Of a DNA stretch of 6,608 bases, positions 1-6,486 are shown piece by piece. Source of the DNA: IMCC26256 sp037146835 (GTDB taxonomy: Bacteria > Actinomycetota > Acidimicrobiia > IMCC26256). Position numbers and translations under genes: made by a program. Below the pieces are notes generated by a model, which made no database searches, was not told the DNA's origin, and worked only from the letters and a program-made list of their open reading frames with translations. Location: the NCBI GenBank assembly GCA_037146835.1, contig JBAWWI010000106.1, positions 1 through 6,608 on the forward strand, given 5' to 3'. The stretch's first letter is position 1. Each line of letters opens with the position of its first letter.

Positions 1-14
1 CTCTCTTCAGACAT
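1..14 (-). CDS. Start of an unidentified gene running off the left edge
   Basis: An ATG at 14-12 on the minus strand is preceded by GGAG (23-20) with a 5-nt gap to the ATG, the best Shine-Dalgarno/start combination in this part of the window. Only the first codons are visible and read Met-Ser-Glu-Glu before the window ends. It lies on the same strand as the three complete genes, 269 nt beyond the stop of the glycoside hydrolase gene, so it could share their transcript or have its own promoter in that gap. No function can be assigned from four residues. The call rests only on the ribosome-binding site and the orientation; a chance match is possible. Confidence 0.45.
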
Positions 15-283
15 TCTCTCTCCGGGTTTCTAGTTACTGCGACGTATAGAACAAATTGAATATGGTGCTTATCAGATTACGAACTTATCGGGCCCACATT
101 TGCGGCCACCTGCCTAGCATCGCGCACGACTGGTTTATCCTCAAGATTCAAGGAAGATAACTACCCTGCCTCAGGCTTAGGCGCCAATCCTGACCCGAGC
201 CCAGATCTTCTATACGGCTTCCAGTGGGCGGTTAGGCCACCTATTTAGCCCCGGCCTCATTCTCGAGCGGCAGATCGAACGAG
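15..283. other. Intergenic region after the hydrolase gene
   Basis: These 269 nt hold no credible coding frame: minus-strand starts at 120, 127 and 99 meet stops within 17 codons. On the minus strand there is a small imperfect hairpin at 154-138 (7-bp stem UCCUUGA/UUGAGGA with two G-U pairs and a 3-nt loop), but no U-run follows, so it is not a convincing terminator. AGGTGGCC occurs twice (minus strand, 242-235 and 111-104). I found no clear promoter or known riboswitch. The region may contain the promoter or leader of the left-edge gene, but I cannot place one. Confidence 0.6.
20..23 (-). promoter_or_regulatory. Shine-Dalgarno for the left-edge gene
   Basis: GGAG sits 5 nt upstream of the ATG at 14-12, inside a purine run (GGAGAGAGA). 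This spacing and composition suit a bacterial ribosome-binding site, and it is the main reason for calling a gene start here. Confidence 0.45.
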
Positions 284-2074
284 TTATCGGGTAGTCAACG
301 TCTTCAGCATGGCGACCGGTGCGGGCTCGTACCAAGCAGGGTGACCACACTGAGCAGTAGCAAAAGAAAGCCCTAGGCCAGGGGCGTCATACTGCTTATA
401 CATCTTGAACACCATAAATGGCCCGGTATTCCAGTCGCTCTTATCCGCTAGTCCGATGCTCTCTCCGGTCCACGGATTATGTATTCCTCGGGTCCAGTCA
501 GCAATGTCATCCCTCAGGCGTGTTGCGCGCAGCCCTTCAGAGAACTTTCCTCCGCTATATCCGGTGCATGACGGAGTCCCGGCCTCGGTGGCCCAAATAC
601 GTTTTGCGGAGTCCCCATTTGCATCCATAACTACACGGAGCCAGTGAGCAGCGCGGTAGCCGCTCTCCCACCCGACTCTCGGAGGTCCCTGGTTGGTGAC
701 GCTTGAGTAAGTGTCATAAGGGTGATGACCAACCGCGTCAAAATGCCCACGAGAGCCGGCTGAGTAAATCCCAGCAAGCCATGTTGCCGGGTTGCGCGGA
801 TCCGTGGTCGCATCAGAGCCACCGTTAACCCCTCCTGGTGAGAGGCCTCCAGTAAGGATGGGGACTGATGAACGCATTCGAATTGCAAATGCCGTGCGAG
901 CAAGAAGGTCTGCATAAGCAACAGGGTCAACCGGACTCCAGAAAGCTGGATTATTCGGTTCATTCCATATCTCGAACGCGCCGATCGTCCCAGGATTGGC
1001 GGAGGTTAAACGCCCCGCAACCTCGCCTGCCCATATTGCCCATTGTTGATGCTCTGAGTTAGTAAAGATATCTGGCGAGTTTGGCGGCCTGTAGGCCAGA
1101 GTAAGAACCAGGTGGAGTCCTACCCTGCGAGCCTCGGCAACTCGATCGTCACAGGTTGAGTAACTCGCATAAGAGAGCGGCGCACAATCGATGCGGGCCC
1201 AGCCTGCACCAGTTGCCGCAACACGATTCCAAAATTGGGGCTCGGTCATTCCGTCCGGTACATATGGAGTACCGGTAGCGATCCCAATTTCGCTAGATAC
1301 CGATCGCCACTGAATCTGTGCCGCAAGAGTTGGAGCAGACCTGCCCGCAGCGTTTAGCGCATAAAGGCGCACACGACACTCAGAGTTGGTCTCACAAGTT
1401 GCTGGCAGCACGAAAGCACTCGTCGTATACGCGGGGGCTAGAGACTCAATCTTCGCGCTCCATGTGACCCCTCCATCAGTAGATACTTGAGCAAGCGTGT
1501 CCTTGAGGGGTAGTCCTCCCGAGACAGTAGGTGTCTTCCAGGCAACGCTCGCTACGTGCGCACCGTGCCGCCCGACCACTATGGGGGTTCTCGGGGCAGA
1601 TGGAGGTGCCCAGAGCGCAGTCGCCGGAGAGGTCCACGCGCCTAGCCCTGCAGCGCTACGTGCCGCCAAGACATAGCGGCAGCCGCCACCCGCGGCAAGT
1701 GGAGCAGAGCAAGGAACAGCCTGCCTACCAGAGGTTGCAAGCAATGTAACGGCAGGCGCATACCCGGACCACGTTGACCCTGAATTCAAAGTAAACGCTT
1801 CCCTGTATTCGTAACTCGTAACAGCAACACTTGTTCCCGTGCTACTTACCGCGCTACTTAATGGTGCACGCCATGCGAGAGTCATTCGACCCGCAGCGGC
1901 AGGCGAGACAGTCACTCCGAGCGGTGCAGTGGGGAGGAGTGTGGCTGCATCGGTTGATTGCGCTTCAAATGCAAATAAAAATGTAGCGAAAAATGTAGCG
2001 GCGATAAAGGCAGCAACTGCAGTGCCGATAAAAGATCGACTGAACCTAAGTCGACGTCTCACCACTCTGCGCAT
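284..2074 (-). CDS. Secreted FnIII-containing glycoside hydrolase, clan A (GH39/PslG-like)
   Basis: This is a probable extracellular glycosidase, 596 aa from the ATG at 2074. After an Arg-rich start (MRRVVRRR) comes a hydrophobic stretch at about 15-37, a signal peptide or N-terminal anchor. Two fibronectin type III-like modules follow (about 48-155 and 159-256), then a TIM-barrel catalytic domain (about 261-593). The probable acid/base is E372 in IWNEPN and the probable nucleophile E497 in IWATEAG; HHPYD at 450-454 is also typical of clan-A enzymes such as GH39 and GH5. Cysteines fall in local or plausible pairs (122/132, 227/233, 297/308, 503/576), fitting disulfides in an exported protein. 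Substrate is unknown; PslG-type relatives cut exopolysaccharide, and the c-di-GMP gene next door makes that attractive but unproven. An in-frame TTG at 2110 would add 12 residues including two Cys; I prefer the ATG because it gives a normal signal peptide. Neither start has a clear Shine-Dalgarno. The stop is TAA at 286-284. Confidence 0.85.
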   Translation of the reverse strand: MRRVVRRRLRFSRSFIGTAVAAFIAATFFATFLFAFEAQSTDAATLLPTAPLGVTVSPAAAGRMTLAWRAPLSSAVSSTGTSVAVTSYEYREAFTLNSGSTWSGYAPAVTLLATSGRQAVPCSAPLAAGGGCRYVLAARSAAGLGAWTSPATALWAPPSAPRTPIVVGRHGAHVASVAWKTPTVSGGLPLKDTLAQVSTDGGVTWSAKIESLAPAYTTSAFVLPATCETNSECRVRLYALNAAGRSAPTLAAQIQWRSVSSEIGIATGTPYVPDGMTEPQFWNRVAATGAGWARIDCAPLSYASYSTCDDRVAEARRVGLHLVLTLAYRPPNSPDIFTNSEHQQWAIWAGEVAGRLTSANPGTIGAFEIWNEPNNPAFWSPVDPVAYADLLARTAFAIRMRSSVPILTGGLSPGGVNGGSDATTDPRNPATWLAGIYSAGSRGHFDAVGHHPYDTYSSVTNQGPPRVGWESGYRAAHWLRVVMDANGDSAKRIWATEAGTPSCTGYSGGKFSEGLRATRLRDDIADWTRGIHNPWTGESIGLADKSDWNTGPFMVFKMYKQYDAPGLGLSFATAQCGHPAWYEPAPVAMLKTLTTR

Positions 2075-2247
2075 CACCGGAGAGTACGGATTTATGTGGC
2101 AGCAAGGCAAGGCAGCGCAGATAAAAACACAAGAGCAAACAAGGAGCGCTAGCTAAAAGATAATTACATAAATGTAATTAGATGCAACTACCGATGGCGC
2201 GCTCACTAGAACTTCCGTTACAGCAAAACACTTAGTTAAGGAGCCTC
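2075..2247. other. Spacer between the c-di-GMP gene and the hydrolase gene
   Basis: This 173-nt AT-richer spacer separates two genes on the same strand and is the only sizeable gap between the complete genes. It holds the palindrome at 2161-2180 and no GC-rich hairpin with a U-run. On the minus strand a loose -35-like TTGCAT (2187-2182) lies 18-19 nt before a -10-like TTATCT/TATCTT that partly overlaps the palindrome. This is a weak promoter match, but it is where a separate hydrolase promoter would be expected. The hydrolase frame remains open through 2110 up to a TAG at 2155-2153, so part of the spacer could be coding if the TTG start is used. Confidence 0.5.
2161..2180. promoter_or_regulatory. 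AT-rich palindrome, candidate operator
   Basis: TAATTACATAAATGTAATTA has two 9-bp arms that are exact reverse complements around a central AA. It lies about 86 nt upstream of the preferred hydrolase ATG and 67 nt after the stop of the GGDEF-EAL gene. Size and symmetry fit a site for a dimeric helix-turn-helix repressor or activator, possibly overlapping the -10 of a hydrolase promoter. A weak terminator is the alternative: on the minus strand the palindrome is followed by TCTTTT, but the stem would be nearly all A-U with a tiny loop. The symmetry is directly visible; the regulatory role is inferred. Confidence 0.45.
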
Positions 2248-4770
2248 TCAGTCGAGGAGTATCGAGACTGGTATCCGCTCTGACAACTCAACAAAGGCTG
2301 CTGCGGAGACCGGACGACTAAACCAGTAACCCTGAGCGCGGTCACAACCCATCGCTCGAAGCGCAGACAATACTTCCTCGGTCTCAACTCCCTCTGCGAC
2401 AACTCGCATCCCAAGCGACCTACACAACTCGACTATTGCGCCAACGATCGCAGCGTCGTCAGTATGCGTGAGCATCTGCTGAACGAAACTTCTGTCGATC
2501 TTTACTTGATCAATTGGAAGCCGCCGTAGATACGCAAGCGAGGAATAGCCGGTGCCGAAGTCATCTACCGCGACCTTGACCCCAAGATTATGGATTCTCA
2601 CCAAGGTCTCAACAGCTCGCGGGTTCTCGAGTACCTGCATGCTCTCAGTTACTTCAATAGTCAGAGCCGCGGCCGGAACATCGCAGATTGAGAGCAGAGT
2701 CGATATGTCATCCGCAAATGAACTATCGAGCAGATTAGAGACTGAGCAGTTAACTGCTACACCAATCATCCGACCGGCTGCTCGCCAGTCTGCGCACTCC
2801 GTAAGCGCCCTTCGAAGCACAAAACGCGCCAACGGACCGGCAAGATTTCGCTCCTCAGCAAGATCAATAAATGCGTCCGGGCCAATTAGGCCTCGCACTG
2901 GATGCTGCCAGCGCACAAGCGCCTCTGCCCCAACAAGCGTCTGGGTCTCGACATCAAGAATGGCCTGATAGTGCACGACTAGTTCGTCCTCTTCGATGGC
3001 GCGAGCTAGGTCGCCACCAAGGAGCAATCTCTGTGGACTGTTGCGGTCAAACTCTGGGTTGTAAACACTCCAGCCTTGCCCGGCAACCTTCGCGACGTAC
3101 ATAGCAACATCAGCGCGCTGCAGCAGGATATCCGGCGAGTGACCATGCAAGGGGTGCATCGCAATTCCGAGGCTTGCACCAATGGAGAACGAACGCCCAT
3201 CAAACTCGAATGGAAGATCGAACAGTGCGATTACGCGTTGCGCTATCGACACGGCCTCTTCTTCGCCTGCAATTGAGGAGACGAGAATTCCAAACTCGTC
3301 GCCGCCTAGACGCGCTACGAGGTCGGTTCCTCGAGAATTGTTAGCCAGGCGATTAGCAATTGCCTGTAGCAGGTGATCGCCAACACCATGACCAAGAGTG
3401 TCGTTTACATCCTTGAACCGGTTTAAGTCCATGAGCATCACAGATACGTGCCCATTGGGGCCAGCCTCTGCCAACCTCTCAGATACGCGCTCTTCGAAGT
3501 AGATCCGGTTTGGAAGTCCGGTAAGACCATCGTGGAGTGAGCGGTGACGCTTCTCATCTAATTCAGAGCGGAGGAGGTCAACAAGCCGGCCCTTCTCAAT
3601 CGCCCCAGCCGCGTGCTGAGCAATGGTCTCTAAGAGTCGTGCCTCGTCCTCCAAGAAAGAAGAGCCAACACCGCTGCGGTCAACCGCTATAAGCGCTCCT
3701 ATTACACCGGAGGTAGTTGCTAACGGATGTATGAGAGCCTCAGCCGCTTCTAGATCCGCGAGTACGCGATATGTACCACTCGCAGGCATATCGACTGGAA
3801 GGCGAAGTGCGTTCCCGTCGAGCACACTGCGCCAAGGCTCGGAATTGATATCGATCTCAGGGGCCTGCGAAGTAGTTACATTGCCTTTACTGTCCATATT
3901 CACGCGGACCGCATCGGCGTTTGCCTTGTCCGGGAAAATTACAATCTGAGCTCGATCGGCTCGCAGCAGATTCTCTGTACGCCGGAGGATCACGGAAGCA
4001 ATGGAGTTGAGATCGACTGCTGGACCAATCTCAGATGTGAACTCAATTAGATGTTCAAGAGTCCGGCTGCGGTCATTGAGTAGTGCATAACCGCGCATCC
4101 CCCAGAACACACCGAACGCAACGAGAGTTACTAATGCTGCGATTGATGGGCGCGTTGTAACTGCGAATACAAGCAACAACCCGAGAGCTGAGTTCACAAG
4201 CACTGTCATGCGGCTAATTACGCGCATCACAGAGGCGTCTTCGACTCCGCCACCCTCGGCGATACGAATCGCCAGTTTTACAACGAAGTCTGAGAACTGA
4301 TCGCTTACGAGCATGGCGACCGCTACCGCGGCCCAGGCCCTAATCGCAAGCGGATCACTCCCACCGACCAACACTCGGAAGACGGCAACGGCAATCAGAG
4401 TCTCAGCTGCTGATCTTGCGAGATTGAATAGCAGTTTGACTGGTCGCTGTTTCTCTACAACCCCTAGAAGCAAGAAGGTCCCTAGAAGCCGCTCGGCGAC
4501 AAGCAGTGCCGGCCCCACGAATACGAGACCCAGAACAAGCGGAATCTCAGTTAAACAAAGAGTCATTGACTCGCGCCGAAACTCAACGTGAACACCTGTG
4601 GCTTCAGCAGCGAAGAACGCCGCCGCCATCAACCACCATGGGGGTCCCCCATCGGCTAACGCCGTTACATGGAGGGTGGCGAGCACCGCAACCGTCGAGA
4701 CGATGGCGAGCAGCGCCGTTAGCCCATAGATAGGCAGCAAGCGCCTCTCAGCGCGTGCGCGTAGCGTCAT
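2248..4770 (-). CDS. Membrane GAF-GGDEF-EAL protein (c-di-GMP synthesis/hydrolysis)
   Basis: This is an 840-aa bifunctional-type cyclic-di-GMP enzyme. Residues 1-230 form a multi-pass membrane region (roughly six to eight hydrophobic segments) with no recognised ligand motif. A GAF-like sensory domain follows at about 240-395, a connecting helix, GGDEF at about 410-570 and EAL at about 580-832. The cyclase site looks intact: DGLTGLPNR at 414-422, D448, N456, D465 and GGDEF at 489-493. An RxxD inhibitory site (R480, D483) lies exactly five residues before it. The phosphodiesterase site also looks intact: E615 in the EAL motif (EALVRWQHP), N674, E706, DDFGTG at 736-741, K757, D759, E793 and QGY at 813-815. 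Either activity is therefore possible; in many such fusions one domain is regulatory, and sequence alone does not decide the net effect. The ATG overlaps the protease TGA (ATGA) and lacks a Shine-Dalgarno, implying translational coupling. The stop is TGA at 2250-2248. Confidence 0.95.
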   Translation of the reverse strand: MTLRARAERRLLPIYGLTALLAIVSTVAVLATLHVTALADGGPPWWLMAAAFFAAEATGVHVEFRRESMTLCLTEIPLVLGLVFVGPALLVAERLLGTFLLLGVVEKQRPVKLLFNLARSAAETLIAVAVFRVLVGGSDPLAIRAWAAVAVAMLVSDQFSDFVVKLAIRIAEGGGVEDASVMRVISRMTVLVNSALGLLLVFAVTTRPSIAALVTLVAFGVFWGMRGYALLNDRSRTLEHLIEFTSEIGPAVDLNSIASVILRRTENLLRADRAQIVIFPDKANADAVRVNMDSKGNVTTSQAPEIDINSEPWRSVLDGNALRLPVDMPASGTYRVLADLEAAEALIHPLATTSGVIGALIAVDRSGVGSSFLEDEARLLETIAQHAAGAIEKGRLVDLLRSELDEKRHRSLHDGLTGLPNRIYFEERVSERLAEAGPNGHVSVMLMDLNRFKDVNDTLGHGVGDHLLQAIANRLANNSRGTDLVARLGGDEFGILVSSIAGEEEAVSIAQRVIALFDLPFEFDGRSFSIGASLGIAMHPLHGHSPDILLQRADVAMYVAKVAGQGWSVYNPEFDRNSPQRLLLGGDLARAIEEDELVVHYQAILDVETQTLVGAEALVRWQHPVRGLIGPDAFIDLAEERNLAGPLARFVLRRALTECADWRAAGRMIGVAVNCSVSNLLDSSFADDISTLLSICDVPAAALTIEVTESMQVLENPRAVETLVRIHNLGVKVAVDDFGTGYSSLAYLRRLPIDQVKIDRSFVQQMLTHTDDAAIVGAIVELCRSLGMRVVAEGVETEEVLSALRAMGCDRAQGYWFSRPVSAAAFVELSERIPVSILLD
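4767..4770 (-). other. ATGA stop/start overlap (translational coupling)
   Basis: The TGA that ends the protease (4769-4767) shares bases with the ATG that starts the GGDEF-EAL gene (4770-4768). The 20 nt upstream contain no AGG- or GGAG-like sequence, so initiation probably relies on ribosomes finishing the protease. This ties the amounts of the two proteins together. Confidence 0.85.
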
Positions 4771-6467
4771 GGAGCAGTCGGCGTAACAAGCAATTGTGGG
4801 TCAGAGACGTCGCCCCAGACTGACGATGCCCATGCTCCAGCAGTCCAACTACCGTCGGTCCAACGACGGCCGTCCCACGATGCTCCGGTCCAACGACGAG
4901 CCAACCAGTAGTCAGTGTTGGATATATCGCCAGTCCATCCGGCTGATGTCCAACGTCTCGCTACGAATGGGCTGCCTGCATAAGGATCGACAGTGCCAGA
5001 TGAGCCGCCAACAGTCGATCCCCCAGCTGTGACAGGAACATAAACTGGAGCCGATACCGGCCACGCCTGCGAGAAGTTAGTCGGGTACTGTGATGCCTTC
5101 TCTGCCGCGTCCTTGGACTTGTCGAGTTTGATAACTCCACTACCCGCAAGAATCGCCGGAGCGTTAACAATCTTCAGAGCACCACGCTTCAGTGCATACT
5201 TCGCACCATCTGGCGTGAGGTTTGGGTACTTCGAGAAGAGGAGCGCTACCGCACCCGAGACCACGGCTGTCGACTGCGAGGTTCCACTACCGCGGAAGAA
5301 GCGATCTCCAACACGTCCTTCTGGGTAGAGCCAGTCAATAAATGATCCCGGATTACGAAGCCCCTCGACAGAGACACCGGGTGCGAGAACGTCTGGGAAT
5401 CTGATCGCGCTTCCTGCACTTGAGAAAGCGGCAACGACATCGTCGCTCGATGAACGAGTTCCGACCGGGTCGCTTGCGCCTACTGAGATGACGTATGGGT
5501 CATAAGCGGGGCTTGCCATCGAAGTAGCTGTGGCGCCAGCGTTACCCGCTGCCGCTACTACTGCCACTCCTGAGAACCAAACCTTCTCAACAGCAAATGC
5601 AAGCGGGTCAAGCTCGTAGGGAATACTTGGGTCTGCCGCGAACGCGAGGTTCAAGACGCGGATTGTGGTTCGAGAGTAAGTGTGATTCGCAACGATCCAA
5701 CCAAGGGCATCGATAACAGTTGAGACAGTGGTCGTGCCGTCAGCCGTAGCAACCTTGAGGTTAACGATGGTGGCGTTAGGTGCAACGCCCATGTAGCCAG
5801 ATCCAATGTTCCTAGGGCTTGCAGTTGCGTCACGCCCAGCGATGATTGATGCCATGTGTGTTCCATGCCCAGCAGTGTCGAGTCCGGCAAGCTCTGGGTT
5901 GTCAGTCTCCATTGAGAAGTCAGGTCCGTTAACAACCTTTCCTGGAGTGTCGAGCCCTGGCACTGGGACAACACCGGTATCGATGAGAGCAACACCGACT
6001 CCCTTGCCAGTTGCACCATCACTCCAGAGTTCGGTCGCACCGATTAAGCGCTCAATCTCGGGGAGTGTTCCAGTGGCAACAGGCGTCGATGATGTGGTGG
6101 AAATACTAGATGCGGTGAGGAGGTTGTCCGGCGTAATTGAGAAGACTGACTGCTCGTTAAGGGTGCGATAAGCGTCGGGAGCAAGGCGTGCGGCAACGCC
6201 GCCAATGATGTCGAGTCGACGCGTTACCTGGCCGCCGGCATCGAGTACTGCACCCACGACTGCGCTGGCGTCAGCACCGCGCACTACGTAGTCGGCAGTT
6301 GACCTTGGCAGGCTGGCTGAGGTGGATGTGATCGTCGCACCGACTCCCGGCAGAAAGGCTAGAGCCACTGCTCCGGCAACTAGCGCGGCCATAAAGGCCC
6401 GAGGAGTTCTCGAAGTATTTGGGTTCTCAAACTCACCTGTTGAGTAAGTCGCTGGTGTGAGAATCAT
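4767..6467 (-). CDS. Secreted subtilisin-family (S8) serine protease with Trp-repeat tail
   Basis: This is a 566-aa exported endopeptidase of family S8. The signal sequence has a long polar start, a hydrophobic core at about 24-40 and a likely cleavage after VGA44. Residues about 58-115 resemble an I9-type inhibitory propeptide. The catalytic domain (about 135-450) has D163 in LIDTG, H201 in GHGTH, oxyanion N309 in AAAGN and S397 in GTSQST, so it should be active; the serine motif differs from the common GTSMA. A Gly/Ser/Thr linker at about 480-493 leads to a Trp-rich repeat tail (504-553) and a short end (DPQLLVTPTAP). There is no LPXTG motif and no C-terminal membrane segment, so it is either released or held through the tail. 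The ATG at 6467 is chosen because GAGGA lies 4 nt upstream and a full signal peptide follows. It overlaps the c-di-GMP gene by 4 bp. Substrate is unknown. Confidence 0.93.
   Translation of the reverse strand: MILTPATYSTGEFENPNTSRTPRAFMAALVAGAVALAFLPGVGATITSTSASLPRSTADYVVRGADASAVVGAVLDAGGQVTRRLDIIGGVAARLAPDAYRTLNEQSVFSITPDNLLTASSISTTSSTPVATGTLPEIERLIGATELWSDGATGKGVGVALIDTGVVPVPGLDTPGKVVNGPDFSMETDNPELAGLDTAGHGTHMASIIAGRDATASPRNIGSGYMGVAPNATIVNLKVATADGTTTVSTVIDALGWIVANHTYSRTTIRVLNLAFAADPSIPYELDPLAFAVEKVWFSGVAVVAAAGNAGATATSMASPAYDPYVISVGASDPVGTRSSSDDVVAAFSSAGSAIRFPDVLAPGVSVEGLRNPGSFIDWLYPEGRVGDRFFRGSGTSQSTAVVSGAVALLFSKYPNLTPDGAKYALKRGALKIVNAPAILAGSGVIKLDKSKDAAEKASQYPTNFSQAWPVSAPVYVPVTAGGSTVGGSSGTVDPYAGSPFVARRWTSAGWTGDISNTDYWLARRWTGASWDGRRWTDGSWTAGAWASSVWGDVSDPQLLVTPTAP
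4809..4958 (-). repeat. Five 30-bp units encoding a Trp-every-fifth-residue tail
   Basis: Residues 504-553 of the protease divide into five ten-residue units with Trp expected at unit positions 3 and 8. Trp is found at 506, 511, 521, 526, 531, 536, 541, 546 and 551; only 516 (Ser) breaks the strict five-residue period. Units 1, 3 and 4 begin RRWT. At the DNA level CGGTCCAACGACG occurs twice on the plus strand (4856-4868 and 4886-4898), exactly 30 bp apart, and a diverged copy lies at 4947-4958. This pattern suggests tandem duplication of a 30-bp unit followed by drift. Similar Trp-rich tails occur on some actinobacterial S8 proteases; their role is not known to me. Confidence 0.85.
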
Positions 6468-6471
6468 TGGT

Positions 6472-6476
6472 TCCTC
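6472..6476 (-). promoter_or_regulatory. Shine-Dalgarno for the protease gene
   Basis: GAGGA, within GAAGAGGAACCA, ends 4 nt before the ATG at 6467-6465. It fixes the start at 6467 rather than the internal Met26, which has no comparable site and would shorten the signal peptide's N-terminal region. Confidence 0.7.
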
Positions 6477-6486
6477 TTCGCTTTAG

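Noticed and set aside
138..154. Hairpin after the hydrolase gene as a Rho-independent terminator
   Set aside because: The stem includes two G-U pairs, no U-run follows, and it lies about 130 nt after the stop codon.
1423..1446. Asp-box-like motif (STDGGVTW) in the hydrolase, as in sialidases
   Set aside because: It occurs once, inside an FnIII-like module where similar strings are common; there is no beta-propeller repeat set, and the catalytic domain is clearly a clan-A barrel.
1839..2156. Plus-strand 105-codon open frame antisense to the hydrolase N-terminus
   Set aside because: It lies opposite the signal peptide and first FnIII module, shows no recognisable domain and has no good ribosome-binding site; it is best explained as a shadow of the real gene.
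2231..2240. Short palindrome CTTAACTAAG (minus strand) after the GGDEF-EAL stop as a terminator
   Set aside because: The 4-bp arms with a 2-nt centre are too short, and no U-run of terminator type directly follows.
2552..2968. Plus-strand 138-codon open frame antisense to the EAL domain
   Set aside because: The opposite strand encodes a highly conserved EAL domain, and the Ser/Thr/Arg-rich product looks like a reverse-frame artefact.
4767..4811. Sortase or membrane anchor at the protease C-terminus
   Set aside because: The end reads DPQLLVTPTAP, with no LPXTG motif, hydrophobic span or basic tail.
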